Assembly: GCA_903821605.1 (NCBI GenBank)
Contig: CAIJLZ010000004.1
Coordinates: 62,001-126,000, forward strand
Length of the DNA: 64,000 bases
Reading direction: 5' to 3'
Origin: an uncultured Sphingomonadales bacterium
GTDB lineage: Bacteria > Pseudomonadota > Alphaproteobacteria > Sphingomonadales > Sphingomonadaceae
Shown: positions 37,523 to 47,113 of the stretch, piece after piece
Layout of the letters: every line of letters starts with the position of its first letter
Position numbering within the stretch: the stretch's first letter is position 1
Notes under the pieces: generated by a model
Database searches by the model: none
What the model was told of the DNA's origin: nothing
The model's input: only the letters and a program-made list of their open reading frames with translations
Program-made: the position numbers and the translations under genes

Positions 37523-37762
37523 ATGCGTATCCCCTGCCCCCATTGCGGCACGCGCGAGAGCCAGGAATTCGTCTATCGCGGCGATGCGGCCCCCGTGCGG
37601 CCAGCGGATGATGGCGCGATGTTCGACTATGTCTATCTGCGCGATAATGTCGCCGGGGTGATGCGCGAACATTGGTATCATGCCCAAGGGTGCCGCCAAT
37701 GGATTGTCGTCACCCGCGACACGCGCAGCCATGCCATTGATCATGCGGAATTCGCCCGATGA
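37523..37762 (+). CDS. mgdB: N-methylglutamate dehydrogenase subunit B (sarcosine oxidase delta-like)
   Basis: 79 residues with the zinc-binding N-terminus MRIPCPHCGTRESQEF and the WYHAQGCRQWIVVTRDT segment typical of delta subunits. GAGGAGAAG lies before the ATG. Its stop overlaps the subunit C start by 4 bp. Confidence 0.93.
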   Translation: MRIPCPHCGTRESQEFVYRGDAAPVRPADDGAMFDYVYLRDNVAGVMREHWYHAQGCRQWIVVTRDTRSHAIDHAEFAR

Positions 37763-40692
37763 GCCGCTTGCCCACGGGTGGACTGGTCGATCGCAACCAG
37801 CCCTTGCGCTTCAGCTTCGATGGCAAAAGCTATCAGGGTTTTCAGGGAGACACGCTGGCGTCGGCGTTGTTGGCCAATGATGTGACATTGGTCGGGCGCA
37901 GCTTCAAATATCACCGCCCGCGCGGCATTTTGACGGCGGGCAGCGAAGAGCCGAACGCGCTCGTCACCCTGCGTTCGGGCGCGCGGGCGGAGCCGAACAC
38001 GCGGGCCACCACGATTGAACTTTATGACGGGCTAACGGCCAGCAGCCAGAATCGCTGGCCCAGCCTTGGCTTCGATCTGATGGCGGTGAACGGCTTGTTC
38101 TCGCCGCTGTTCGTGGCGGGTTTTTACTACAAGACCTTTATGTGGCCGGCGGCCTTCTGGGAGAAGCTGTACGAGCCGATCATTCGGCGCGCGGCGGGCT
38201 TGGGGGCCTTGTCGATGTTGCCCGATCCGGACAGCTATGATGCCGATCACGGTTTTTGCGATCTGCTCGTCGTCGGTGCCGGTCCCGCTGGCCTTGCGGC
38301 CGCGCTGACAGCGGCGCGGGCAGGCAAGCGCGTGTTCCTCGTCGACGAGGATAGCCGCATGGGCGGTCGCCTGCTGGCCGAACTGCACGAGATTGACGGC
38401 GATGACGGACGGCGCTGGGTTGACCGCACCATTGCCGAACTCGCCGCCTGCCCGCGCGTGACGCTCCTGCCGCGCACGGTGTTGTTCGGGGCCTATGATG
38501 GCGGGGTTTATGGTGCGGTCGAACGGGTGAGTGACCATCTCCCCACCCCCCTGCCCGGCCAGCCGCGCCAGCGCTTGTGGAAGATCGTGGCGACTCGGGC
38601 CATCCTTGCCACCGGCGCGATTGAGCGGCCCTTGGTGTTTGCGGGCAATGATGTGCCGGGCGTCATGACGTCATCGGCGGTGCAGGCCTATGTCCGCCGC
38701 TGGAGCGTCTTGCCGGGCAAGCAAGTGGTGTTCTTCACGACCTGTGACAGTGGCTGGAAGGCCGTGCATGACCTGCTGCGCGCGGGCGTCATTCCCGCCG
38801 CGATTATCGAGGCGCGCGCCCATGTCGCCCCTGACGTCAAGGCGTTGGCGGGTGCCGTGCCGAGCTTCCTTGGCGCGCAGATCATCGGGACCCGCGGTGG
38901 CAAGCGGCTCAAGGGCGTGGACCTTCGCGATGCGCAGGGCCGGACATGGCGGCTTGATGCCGATGTGCTGGCCATGGCGGGCGGTTGGAATCCGGCAGTG
39001 GGGTTGGGCTGCAATCTGGGTGCGCGGCCGCGCTGGTCGGATGAATTGAATGCGTTTCTGCTCGATCACCCGCCAGCCGGCATGGCGATGGCGGGGGCGG
39101 CGGCCGGGCAGTTCGGCCTGGGCGCCGCGCTGGCGAGCGGGATCGCGGCGGCGGCGGAGTTCGGTACCATGGCGGCACCGCGCACCTCGGATGACCCGGC
39201 GGATGGCCGCCCACTTTGGCACGTGCCGCATCGGCGCGGCAAGGCGTTCGTCGATTATCAGCATGACGTCACCGACAGCGATGTCGCCCTCGCCGCGCGC
39301 GAGGGCTTCACCTCGGTTGAACATATGAAGCGCTATACCACGCTGGGCATGGCGACCGATCAGGGCAAGATGGGGCAGGTCAATGGCAATGCCCTGTTGG
39401 CGCAGGCGACCGGCAAGACCATGGCCGAGGCTGGCACCATCCTTTCCCGTCCGCCTTATCTCCCGGTCGCGATCGGGACGCTGGCGGGCCATCATCGCGA
39501 CGAGCATTTCCGCCCTGTCCGCCAAACTGCCGGTCATGGCTGGGCAGCAGAACAGGGCGCGGTGTTTACCGATGCTGGCCAGTGGAAACGCGCCCAATGG
39601 TTCCCCAAGGCGGGCGAGCGCGACTGGCTCGAGTCCGTCTGCCGCGAGGTGAACGCGGTGCGCACCGGTGTTGGCATTTGCGATGTCTCGACGCTGGGCA
39701 AGATCGATGTCCATGGCCCGGATGCGGGGGCATTGCTCGACCGGCTCTATATCAACACCTTCTCCACCTTGCCGGTCGGCAAGGCACGCTATGGCGTGAT
39801 GCTGCGCGAAGACGGGTTCGTGATGGATGATGGCACCACCAGCCGGTTGGCCGACGATCATTTCTTCGTCACCACCACCACGGTCAATGCGGCCAAGGTG
39901 ATGCAGCATATCGACTATGCGCGGCAAGTGTTGTGGCCCGAACTGGATGTGCAGGCGACCTCGGTGACCGAACAATGGGCAACCTATGCGATTGCCGGGC
40001 CGCAATCGCGGGCACTGCTCGCGGCGCTGCTGCCGGAACTCGACCTGTCGAACGAGGCGCTGCCCTATATGGGGGCGCTGTCGTTCCGCTGGCTCGGCGT
40101 ATCGGCGCGCTTGTTCCGGCTCTCCTTCTCGGGCGAGCTGGCCTATGAACTGAGCGTCCCGGCCAGCCATGGCGATCGGCTGATCCGCGCCTTGTTCGAG
40201 CTTGGTCGGGCCTTTGATGCGGTGCCCTATGGCACCGAGGCGCTGGGCGTGATGCGGATCGAAAAGGGCCATGCGGCGGGCAATGAACTGAATGGCCAGA
40301 CGACCGCTGCCGATCTCGGCATGGGTCGGATGATGTCGACCAAGAAGGATTTCATTGGCCGTGTCATGGCGCAACGCCCCGCGCTCACCGATGCAGCCCG
40401 GCCGGTGTTGGTCGGGCTGAAGCCGGTCGATCCTGCTGCCCGGCTGCGCGGTGGGGCGCATCTCCTCCCCAAGGGTGCTGACGCCATCGCGGCCAATGAT
40501 CAGGGCCATGTCACCTCGGTCGCCTATTCGCCGACGCTTGGCCATTGGATCGGGCTGGCGCTGTTGGCCAAGGGGGCCAGCCGTCATGGCGAACGGATCA
40601 TTGTCCATGATCCGGTGCGCGGTGCCGATGTGGAAGTGGAGGTCTGCCATCCCGTCTTTGTCGATCTGGAAGGAGTGCGCGTCCGTGGCTGA
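37759..40692 (+). CDS. mgdC: N-methylglutamate dehydrogenase subunit C (sarcosine oxidase alpha-like)
   Basis: 977-residue large subunit: an N-terminal ferredoxin-like domain (FQGDTLASALLANDVTLVGR, KYHRPRGI), a pyridine-nucleotide-disulfide-oxidoreductase part (VVGAGPAGLAAALTAARAGK), and a C-terminal GcvT-like folate-binding half (from about 600; GKIDVHGPDAGALLDRLYIN, FRLSFSGELAYELSVPA). In the family the folate half transfers the methyl-derived C1 unit to tetrahydrofolate, which PurU, encoded next, can convert further. Length fits alpha subunits (about 960-1000). Confidence 0.93.
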   Translation: MSRLPTGGLVDRNQPLRFSFDGKSYQGFQGDTLASALLANDVTLVGRSFKYHRPRGILTAGSEEPNALVTLRSGARAEPNTRATTIELYDGLTASSQNRWPSLGFDLMAVNGLFSPLFVAGFYYKTFMWPAAFWEKLYEPIIRRAAGLGALSMLPDPDSYDADHGFCDLLVVGAGPAGLAAALTAARAGKRVFLVDEDSRMGGRLLAELHEIDGDDGRRWVDRTIAELAACPRVTLLPRTVLFGAYDGGVYGAVERVSDHLPTPLPGQPRQRLWKIVATRAILATGAIERPLVFAGNDVPGVMTSSAVQAYVRRWSVLPGKQVVFFTTCDSGWKAVHDLLRAGVIPAAIIEARAHVAPDVKALAGAVPSFLGAQIIGTRGGKRLKGVDLRDAQGRTWRLDADVLAMAGGWNPAVGLGCNLGARPRWSDELNAFLLDHPPAGMAMAGAAAGQFGLGAALASGIAAAAEFGTMAAPRTSDDPADGRPLWHVPHRRGKAFVDYQHDVTDSDVALAAREGFTSVEHMKRYTTLGMATDQGKMGQVNGNALLAQATGKTMAEAGTILSRPPYLPVAIGTLAGHHRDEHFRPVRQTAGHGWAAEQGAVFTDAGQWKRAQWFPKAGERDWLESVCREVNAVRTGVGICDVSTLGKIDVHGPDAGALLDRLYINTFSTLPVGKARYGVMLREDGFVMDDGTTSRLADDHFFVTTTTVNAAKVMQHIDYARQVLWPELDVQATSVTEQWATYAIAGPQSRALLAALLPELDLSNEALPYMGALSFRWLGVSARLFRLSFSGELAYELSVPASHGDRLIRALFELGRAFDAVPYGTEALGVMRIEKGHAAGNELNGQTTAADLGMGRMMSTKKDFIGRVMAQRPALTDAARPVLVGLKPVDPAARLRGGAHLLPKGADAIAANDQGHVTSVAYSPTLGHWIGLALLAKGASRHGERIIVHDPVRGADVEVEVCHPVFVDLEGVRVRG

Positions 40693-41152
40693 TCTTGTCC
40701 AGATGATCGAACGCGCCGGCCTGTCGCTGGCGACCGTGATGGCGCGCAAGGGGGCCGATTACGGCGCGATCATTGCCGCGCTCGGCGATGGTGAACTTCA
40801 TGCCACCGGCCCCGGCACCTGGCTGGCCGTTTCGGACGCGTCGCTTGACGAGCTGCCGGATCGGCTGCGCGGACAGGCGTCTGTCTCGGATCAGTCGGGT
40901 GGTTACATCGTCTACCGCTTCGCCGGGCCGGGGGCGCGCCGCCTGTTGCAACGCGGCGCGTTCATCGATCTCGATCCGGAGGCCTTTGGTCCCGGCGCGG
41001 TTGCGGTCACTGCCATCGCCCATATGGGCGTGATCCTGTGGCAAGTTGATGCTGCCCCGACCTATGATGTCGCGATTTTCCGCAGCCATGCCGAGAGCTT
41101 CCGCCACTGGGTCGAGGGCATGATTCCCGCCCTTGCCCCAATTTCTGCCTGA
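40685..41152 (+). CDS. mgdD: N-methylglutamate dehydrogenase subunit D (sarcosine oxidase gamma-like)
   Basis: 155 residues starting at a GTG at 40685 that overlaps subunit C by 8 bp: (M)[20 protein letters not shown], then [20 protein letters not shown] and [15 protein letters not shown], which are gamma-subunit features. An upstream in-frame ATG would extend into mgdC and was rejected. Confidence 0.9.
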   Translation: MADLVQMIERAGLSLATVMARKGADYGAIIAALGDGELHATGPGTWLAVSDASLDELPDRLRGQASVSDQSGGYIVYRFAGPGARRLLQRGAFIDLDPEAFGPGAVAVTAIAHMGVILWQVDAAPTYDVAIFRSHAESFRHWVEGMIPALAPISA

Positions 41153-41174
41153 TTTTGACCCCGACGAGGCCCCG

Positions 41175-42035
41175 ATGACCGCTGTCCCCTATCTGCTTAC
41201 GCTCATCTGCCCAAACCAGCCCGGCATCGTCGCCCGGGTCAGCGCCCATTTGTTCGCCCATCTCGGCAACATCATCGAAGCGCACCAGTTTGACGACACC
41301 GAGACCGGGCGCTTCTTTGCCCGCATCGTGTTCACCCTGCCTGAAGGCGGCGATATCGATACGGTGCGGGCGGGTTTTCGCCCGATTGCGGATCATTATG
41401 CGATGGAATGGACGCTGCGCCCGCGAGACGAACCGCGCAAGGTGCTGCTGCTGGCCTCCAAATTCGATCATTGCCTCGTTGATCTTTTGTATCGCTGGCG
41501 CATTGGCGAACTGAGCATGGATGTCGTCGGCATCATTTCCAACCATCCGCGCGAAACTTATGCCCGCACCGAATTCGGCGACATTCCGTTTCACCATTTG
41601 CCGATCACCAAGGACAGCAAGCCGCAGCAGGAAGCGCAGATCAAGGCCATTGTCGCGGAGAGCGGCGCAGAACTGGTGGTGCTGGCGCGCTATATGCAGA
41701 TCCTGTCGGATGATCTGGCGGCCTTTCTTTCCGGGCGCTGCATCAACATTCATCACAGCTTCCTCCCCGGGTTCAAGGGGGCCAAGCCCTATCATCAAGC
41801 CCATGCCCGTGGCGTCAAGATGATCGGCGCATCGGCGCATTATGTGACGGCTGATCTCGATGAAGGGCCGATCATCGTGCAGGATGTCGAACCGATCAGC
41901 CATGCCGATAGCCCGGAAGATCTGGTGAGCAAGGGTCGCGATATTGAGCGCCGGGTGCTGGCCCGGGCGGTCACCTATCATCTCGCGGGCCGGTCGTTGC
42001 TGAACGGGTCCAAGACCGTGGTGTTCCGCGAATAG
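41175..42035 (+). CDS. purU: Formyltetrahydrofolate deformylase
   Basis: Hydrolyses 10-formyl-THF to THF and formate. The 286-residue protein has an N-terminal ACT domain ([20 protein letters not shown]) and a formyltransferase-fold half with [20 protein letters not shown] and the catalytic Asn-His pair. Its position directly behind mgdD supports a role in recycling folate loaded by the dehydrogenase. Confidence 0.94.
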   Translation: MTAVPYLLTLICPNQPGIVARVSAHLFAHLGNIIEAHQFDDTETGRFFARIVFTLPEGGDIDTVRAGFRPIADHYAMEWTLRPRDEPRKVLLLASKFDHCLVDLLYRWRIGELSMDVVGIISNHPRETYARTEFGDIPFHHLPITKDSKPQQEAQIKAIVAESGAELVVLARYMQILSDDLAAFLSGRCINIHHSFLPGFKGAKPYHQAHARGVKMIGASAHYVTADLDEGPIIVQDVEPISHADSPEDLVSKGRDIERRVLARAVTYHLAGRSLLNGSKTVVFRE

Positions 42036-42070
42036 GCGGCGGGCAGGTGCCGGTAGGGATGCGATGTTTC

Positions 42071-42098
42071 TTGACAGGCACCTCTCTCACGGCACAAT
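42071..42098 (+). promoter_or_regulatory. Candidate sigma-70 promoter of the cupin regulator
   Basis: TTGACA (42071-42076), 16-bp spacer, CACAAT (42093-42098, 4 of 6). It lies 57 bp before the GTG at 42156 and within the purU-regulator gap. Confidence 0.4.
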
Positions 42099-42155
42099 CG
42101 CGATGCCCAGCCGCAGCCAAGCCTGCCGCAGCAGATGGGGGAGGAGAAGCACCGC

Positions 42156-42785
42156 GTGCCCGACGATCAAGGCGAATATTATACCGGCTCCGCCGCACCG
42201 AAGGTTGCTGAGCGCAGCCTTGAGCGCGCGCTTGGTATCCATATCCGGCAGGTGAGAAAGCGGCTTGACCTGTCAGTTGCCGAATTGGCGGCGGCGTCTG
42301 GTATTTCCAACGGCATGTTGTCCAAGATCGAAAATGGCGCGATTTCGGCGTCGCTCTCCACGCTCCAGTCGATTTCCAACGCCTTGCAGGTGCCGTTGTC
42401 GTCGCTGTTCGCCTCGTTTGAGGAACAACAGGATTGTTCCCATGTGGCGGCAGGGCAAGGGCTGGTGATTGAACGGCGGGGCAGCAAGGTCGGCCATGTC
42501 TATCAACTGCTTGGCCATTCATTGCGCGGCGATGTGGTGGTGGAGCCGTATCTGATCACGCTCAATGCAGGGGCTAAATCTTATAATGGATTCCGCCATG
42601 CGGGCGTTGAGTTTATCTATATGCTGGAAGGCGAGATCGTCTATCGCCACGGGGCGGAGACCTATCACCTTAAACCCGGCGATTCCTTCCTGTTCGACTC
42701 CGGCGCGCTCCATGGGCCGGAGGAACTGCCGGCGCTGCCGGCGCGCTATCTCTCGATCATCGTCTACCCCCGCGCCGGGGACTGA
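42156..42785 (+). CDS. XRE-family regulator with C-terminal cupin domain
   Basis: 209 residues: an HTH (about 26-80: IRQVRKRLDLSVAELAAASG, SNGMLSKIENGAIS) and a cupin barrel (YNGFRHAGVEFIYMLEGEIV, KPGDSFLFDSGALHGPEEL). Such SinR/PuuR-like proteins sense a small molecule through the cupin. The GTG at 42156 was chosen because GGGGAGGAG sits 9 nt ahead; an ATG at 42135 has no SD. Located between purU and the convergent gmaS, so it likely regulates the methylamine genes. Confidence 0.85.
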   Translation: MPDDQGEYYTGSAAPKVAERSLERALGIHIRQVRKRLDLSVAELAAASGISNGMLSKIENGAISASLSTLQSISNALQVPLSSLFASFEEQQDCSHVAAGQGLVIERRGSKVGHVYQLLGHSLRGDVVVEPYLITLNAGAKSYNGFRHAGVEFIYMLEGEIVYRHGAETYHLKPGDSFLFDSGALHGPEELPALPARYLSIIVYPRAGD

Positions 42786-42817
42786 CCCGGCGGGGAGGGC
42801 AGGGGCCGCGCGCCGCT

Positions 42818-44116
42818 TTAGCAGTCGAGCGTGTGATCACGCTCCCAAGTCGAGAGGTGGCGGCAATATTCGTTCCAGTCGGCAAGCTTGAGCTTGCCAT
42901 AAGCGGTCATGAATTCATGACCAAAGGCCTGTCGCAAGATCGTTGATTTCTCAAAAGCGCGCAGTGCGTCGAGCAAGTTGAGCGGCAGCCGCTTGGCATT
43001 GCGGACCTTGTGGCCCTCTTCGTACATATTGATATCGAGCCGCTTGCCCGGATCGCGGCTCTCGCGGATGCCGTCGAGTCCGGCTGCGAGCACGCCCGCC
43101 TGCAACAAATAGGGGTTGGCGGCACCATCGGCGAGCCGGAATTCGAACCGCCCGTCATCCGGGATACGGATCATATGGGTGCGGTTGTTGCCAGTGAAGG
43201 TGAGGGTGTTGGGCGCCCACGTCGCGCCTGATGTGGTGCGCGGCGCGTTGATCCGCTTGTAGCTGTTGACCGTCGGATTGGTGATCGCGGTCAGCGCCTC
43301 GCCATTGTGCAGCAGCCCGGCGATGAACTGATAACCAAGTTCCGACAGGCCGAGTTCGTCCTTGTCGTCGGCGAATAAATTGGTGTCACCCCGCCACATC
43401 GAGACATGAGTATGGCAGCCGTTGCCGGTGAGGTTGGAAAACGGCTTGGGCATGAACGTCACCCGCAGCCCGTGCTTCTCGGCAATCGACTTGGCCATGA
43501 ACTTGAAAAAGGCATGGCGGTCGGCGGTAATGAGGGCGTCGGCATAGTCCCAGTTCATTTCGAACTGGCCGTTCGCGTCCTCATGGTCGTTTTGATAGGG
43601 ATTCCAGCCCAGCACGATCATCGCATCGCAGATTTCGGTGATGACGTCATAGCGTCGCATCAGCGCTTGCTGGTCGTAACAGGGCTTGGCCTGCTTGTCG
43701 GCGCTGTCTGAAATCGCTTCGCCATCGGGGCTCAGCAAGAAATATTCGCACTCCACGCCCGCTTTCATCTGATAGCCCATCGCGGCCGCCGCCGCGATTT
43801 GGGCCTTGAGCACATTGCGCGGGCCGTGCGGGACGGGTTTGCCGTTCATGATCGGATCGGCGGCGAGCCAGCCCACTTCCGGCTTCCATGGCAGCTGGAT
43901 CAGGCTGTCGGGATCGGGCAGGGCGAACATGTCGGGATCGGCCGGGGTCATGTCTAGCCAGGTCGCAAAACCGGCAAAGCCCGCGCCGTTCTTCATCATG
44001 CCGTCGATGGCTTCTGCCGGGACCAGCTTGGAACGCTGCACCCCGAATAGGTCGGTGAAGCTGATGAGGAAATATTTGATGCCGCGCTCGGCGGCGATTT
44101 TGGAAAGTTTCGTCAC
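42818..44116 (-). CDS. gmaS: Gamma-glutamylmethylamide synthetase (type III glutamine synthetase-like)
   Basis: ATP-dependent ligation of glutamate with methylamine. The 432-residue GS-fold protein has KAGVECEYFLLSPDG, NGCHTHVSMW (metal and ammonia site), and RINAPRTTSG. It resembles GlnT and GmaS, which are alike; context decides: the gene is downstream of mgsABC in a leftward operon, the classical arrangement for the N-methylglutamate pathway. The start is a GTG. It ends 32 bp from the regulator's stop in convergent orientation. Confidence 0.85.
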   Translation of the reverse strand: MTKLSKIAAERGIKYFLISFTDLFGVQRSKLVPAEAIDGMMKNGAGFAGFATWLDMTPADPDMFALPDPDSLIQLPWKPEVGWLAADPIMNGKPVPHGPRNVLKAQIAAAAAMGYQMKAGVECEYFLLSPDGEAISDSADKQAKPCYDQQALMRRYDVITEICDAMIVLGWNPYQNDHEDANGQFEMNWDYADALITADRHAFFKFMAKSIAEKHGLRVTFMPKPFSNLTGNGCHTHVSMWRGDTNLFADDKDELGLSELGYQFIAGLLHNGEALTAITNPTVNSYKRINAPRTTSGATWAPNTLTFTGNNRTHMIRIPDDGRFEFRLADGAANPYLLQAGVLAAGLDGIRESRDPGKRLDINMYEEGHKVRNAKRLPLNLLDALRAFEKSTILRQAFGHEFMTAYGKLKLADWNEYCRHLSTWERDHTLDC

Positions 44117-44208
44117 TGCTTACCCCTTCTCATCCCTGATCCGGCCCGTGGCCGATCCCTTGCATCCCTGCCGGACCGGCCCCGTGCCGATCGGCGAGGG
44201 GGTCGATC

Positions 44209-45543
44209 TCACATGCCGCCGGCCATGCCCGGAATCCAGCCAGTGCCCGCCAGGGGCACCCGCGCCATCGCCGCCGCCTCGATGGTGAGGGCGACAAGGT
44301 CCTCCGGTTCGAGATTGTGGAGGTGGCTCTTGCCACAGGCGCGCGCGATGGTTTGCGCTTCGAGCGTCAGCACCGCGAGATAATTGGCGAGCCGCCGCCC
44401 GGCCGCGACCGGATCAAGCCTTGCGGCCAGCAGCGGATCTTGGGTGGTGATGCCCGCCGGGTCCTTGCCCTCGTGCCAGTCGTCATAAGCCCCGGCGGTG
44501 CTGCCGAGCTTGCGATATTCTGCTTCGAGCGCCGGATCATTATCGCCGAGCGCGACCAGTGCGGCGGTGCCGATTGCCACCGCGTCCGCGCCCAGCGCCA
44601 GCGCCTTGGCCACATCCGCGCCGTTGCGAATGCCGCCCGACACGATCAACTGCACCTTGCGATGCATGCCAAGGTCTTGCAACGCCTGCACCGCTGGGCG
44701 GATCGCGGCGAGCGTCGGGATGCCGACATGTTCGATGAACACTTCTTGCGTCGCCGCCGTGCCGCCCTGCATGCCGTCGAGCACGACAACATCCGCGCCT
44801 GCCTTCACTGCCAGCGCGACGTCATAATAGGGACGGGTCGCCCCGACCTTGACGTAGATCGGCTTTTCCCAATCGGTGATTTCGCGCAGTTCCTCGATCT
44901 TGATTTCCAGATCATCCGGTCCGGTCCAATCGGGGTGGCGACAGGCCGAGCGCTGGTCGATGCCCTTGGGCAGGGTGCGCATCTCGGCGACGCGGTCGGA
45001 AATCTTCTGGCCCAGCAGCATGCCACCGCCGCCGGGCTTGGCGCCTTGGCCAACCACGACCTCAATCGCATCCGCCTTGCGCAGATCGTCCGGGTTCATG
45101 CCATAGCGCGAGGGGAGATATTGATAGACCAGCGTTTGCGACTGGCCGCGTTCTTCCGGCGTCATGCCGCCATCGCCGGTGGTGGTGGAGGTGCCCGCAA
45201 TGGTCGCGCCCCGACCCAAGGCTTCCTTGGCCTGACCCGATAGCGCGCCAAAGCTCATCCCCGCGATGGTCACCGGGGTCTTGAGATGGATCGGCTTTTT
45301 CGCAAAGCGGGTGCCGAGCCAGACATCGGTGCCGCATTTCTCGCGATAACCCTCCAGCGGATAACGCGACATCGACGCGCCGAGGAACAGCAGGTCGTCG
45401 AAATGCGGCAGCTTGCGCTTGGTGCCACCGCCGCGAATGTCATAGATGCCGGTGGCCGCCGCGCGACGGATCTCGGCGAGGGTCGCCGGATCGAAGGTCG
45501 CCGAAAAGCGCGGCAGGGTCTGCGGGATGTTGTTGATGTCCAT
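44209..45543 (-). CDS. mgsC: N-methylglutamate synthase subunit C (FMN-binding glutamate synthase-like)
   Basis: 444 residues with the glutamate-synthase central FMN domain: IAGMSFGALSGQAKEALGRG, GQGAKPGGGGMLLGQKI, and DGMQGGTAATQEVFIEHVG. In glutamate synthase this subunit joins ammonia to an acceptor; here the pathway predicts methylamine transfer giving N-methylglutamate. Start overlaps the mgsB stop by 1 bp (TAATG). Confidence 0.88.
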   Translation of the reverse strand: MDINNIPQTLPRFSATFDPATLAEIRRAAATGIYDIRGGGTKRKLPHFDDLLFLGASMSRYPLEGYREKCGTDVWLGTRFAKKPIHLKTPVTIAGMSFGALSGQAKEALGRGATIAGTSTTTGDGGMTPEERGQSQTLVYQYLPSRYGMNPDDLRKADAIEVVVGQGAKPGGGGMLLGQKISDRVAEMRTLPKGIDQRSACRHPDWTGPDDLEIKIEELREITDWEKPIYVKVGATRPYYDVALAVKAGADVVVLDGMQGGTAATQEVFIEHVGIPTLAAIRPAVQALQDLGMHRKVQLIVSGGIRNGADVAKALALGADAVAIGTAALVALGDNDPALEAEYRKLGSTAGAYDDWHEGKDPAGITTQDPLLAARLDPVAAGRRLANYLAVLTLEAQTIARACGKSHLHNLEPEDLVALTIEAAAMARVPLAGTGWIPGMAGGM

Positions 45544-46226
45544 TAATAAGCCCCCGCATTATCGACGTGGAAGTTGTAGAGGGTGCGGCCCGAGCCATAG
45601 CGGCTGAACTCTTCCGGCCGGGCGTCAACCCCGGCAGCGGCGAGCAATTCGGCCAGCTCCGCGAGATGTTCGGCGCGCATCTCCTTGGCGACGCAATCCG
45701 CGCCGAGGCTCTTCACGCTGCCGCGCACATAGATATGGGTTTCGTAGATCGAATCCCCCAGCGCATCGCCCGCATCGCCGAGCACGACCAAGCGGCCGGA
45801 CTGGGCCATGAAGGCGCTCATCGGCCCGATCGAGCCTTTGACGACAATATCGACGCCCTTCATCGAAATGCCGCAGCGCGCCGACGCATTGCCATCGATA
45901 ACGAGCAGCCCGCCATGGGCGGTGGCACCGGCGGCTTGGCTGGCATCGCCCTTCACATGGACGGTGCCCGACATCATGTTTTCGGCGACGCCGACACCGG
46001 CATTGCCCTCGATGATGATCGTCGCCTGCTGGTTCATGCCCGCGCAATAATAGCCGGCATGGCCCTTGATGGTGACGGTGACCGGCGCATTGACCCCGGC
46101 GGCAAGCGCATGCTGGCCTTCCGGGTGAAGCACGGTCCAGTCAGCGGTGGGCGCGTCCTTGGGCAGGGCATGCAGCGCGCCGTTCAGGTCGCGACGGGTG
46201 GCGGTGGATAGATCGAGTGTCGTCAT
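45543..46226 (-). CDS. mgsB: N-methylglutamate synthase subunit B (GXGXG domain)
   Basis: 227 residues consisting of the GXGXG beta-helix of the glutamate synthase C-terminus, with repeated turns (GHAGYYCAGMNQQATIII, GNAGVGVAENMMSGTVHVKG, GNASARCGISMKGVDIVVKG). Start at 46226 forms an ATGA overlap with mgsA; an upstream GTG/ATG at 46241 is possible but less likely. Confidence 0.88.
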   Translation of the reverse strand: MTTLDLSTATRRDLNGALHALPKDAPTADWTVLHPEGQHALAAGVNAPVTVTIKGHAGYYCAGMNQQATIIIEGNAGVGVAENMMSGTVHVKGDASQAAGATAHGGLLVIDGNASARCGISMKGVDIVVKGSIGPMSAFMAQSGRLVVLGDAGDALGDSIYETHIYVRGSVKSLGADCVAKEMRAEHLAELAELLAAAGVDARPEEFSRYGSGRTLYNFHVDNAGAY

Positions 46227-47113
46227 GACTGGCGCTCCCACGCATAGACATGGGCGGGTTCGGGTTCGAACACCCGGGCATTGGCGATCCCCGGCAGGCC
46301 GGCGAGCGCACGATATTCGGACCCGAAGGCGACATATTGGTCAGTCTCGGCCATCACGGCGGGCTTGCAACTGATCGGGTCGCGCAGCACGGCAAAGCCG
46401 TTTTCGGTGCCGACCACAAAGGTGAAGAAGCCGTCGAGGTCATCAAGGCTTGCTTCCAGCGCCTCGGCAAGGCTCGCGCCGTCGCGCATCTTCCAGCTAA
46501 GATAGCCCGCGGCGACCTCGCTGTCATTGTCGGTGGCGATGTAGATGCCTTCGCGGGTTAGTGTGCGCTTCAGGCTTTTGTGGTTGGAGAGCGAGCCATT
46601 GTGGACGAGGCACTGATCCGGCCCGGTCGAAAAAGGGTGCGCGCCATCGGTGGTGACGGCGCTTTCGGTCGCCATGCGGGTATGGCCGATGCCATGGGTG
46701 CCGGCCATTTGCTGAAGCCCGAAGCGGGTGGCCACTTCGGCGGGCAGGCCGACTTCCTTGTAGAGTTCAATCCGCTGGCCGGAGCCGGTGATCACGAGAT
46801 CGGGGCGTTCGGCTTCGAGCCAGACCCGCGCCGCGTCTTCGGATGCTGCCGGGACCGACAGCACCAAATGGGTATCATGCGCGGTCGCCTCGACCGCCAC
46901 ATGGATCGCGGCGGCCAGCGCCTTGGCGAGGCCATCGAGATTGTCGCCGCGCAAAGTCAGCTTCACATGACCCGCATTGCCCGCGCCATAGACGGCGAAA
47001 CCCGCGCTATCCGGGCCGCGCCCGGTCATCACTTCGAGCATCTCGGCGAGCATCTCACCGAGCTGGGGCTCCAGCGCCTTGTCCTTCAAAAACAGGCCCA
47101 CAATTCCACACAT
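46223..47113 (-). CDS. mgsA: N-methylglutamate synthase subunit A (class II glutamine amidotransferase)
   Basis: 296 residues with the N-terminal nucleophile MCGIVGLFLKDK (Cys2, after Met removal), which forces the start at 47113. The Ntn-hydrolase domain contains GHTRMATESAVTTDGAHPF and HNGSLSNH. It supplies the amide-type transfer from gamma-glutamylmethylamide. First gene of mgsABC; upstream intergenic is described separately. Confidence 0.9.
   Translation of the reverse strand: MCGIVGLFLKDKALEPQLGEMLAEMLEVMTGRGPDSAGFAVYGAGNAGHVKLTLRGDNLDGLAKALAAAIHVAVEATAHDTHLVLSVPAASEDAARVWLEAERPDLVITGSGQRIELYKEVGLPAEVATRFGLQQMAGTHGIGHTRMATESAVTTDGAHPFSTGPDQCLVHNGSLSNHKSLKRTLTREGIYIATDNDSEVAAGYLSWKMRDGASLAEALEASLDDLDGFFTFVVGTENGFAVLRDPISCKPAVMAETDQYVAFGSEYRALAGLPGIANARVFEPEPAHVYAWERQS

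Noticed and set aside
38671-40749. 692-codon minus-strand frame opposite the large dehydrogenase subunit
   Set aside because: Shadow of mgdC, which has FAD and GcvT-like motifs in the sense frame.
36258-41152. Calling the four-subunit complex plain sarcosine oxidase (soxBDAG)
   Set aside because: Sequence alone cannot exclude this, but gmaS and mgsABC in the same island make N-methylglutamate the better substrate guess.
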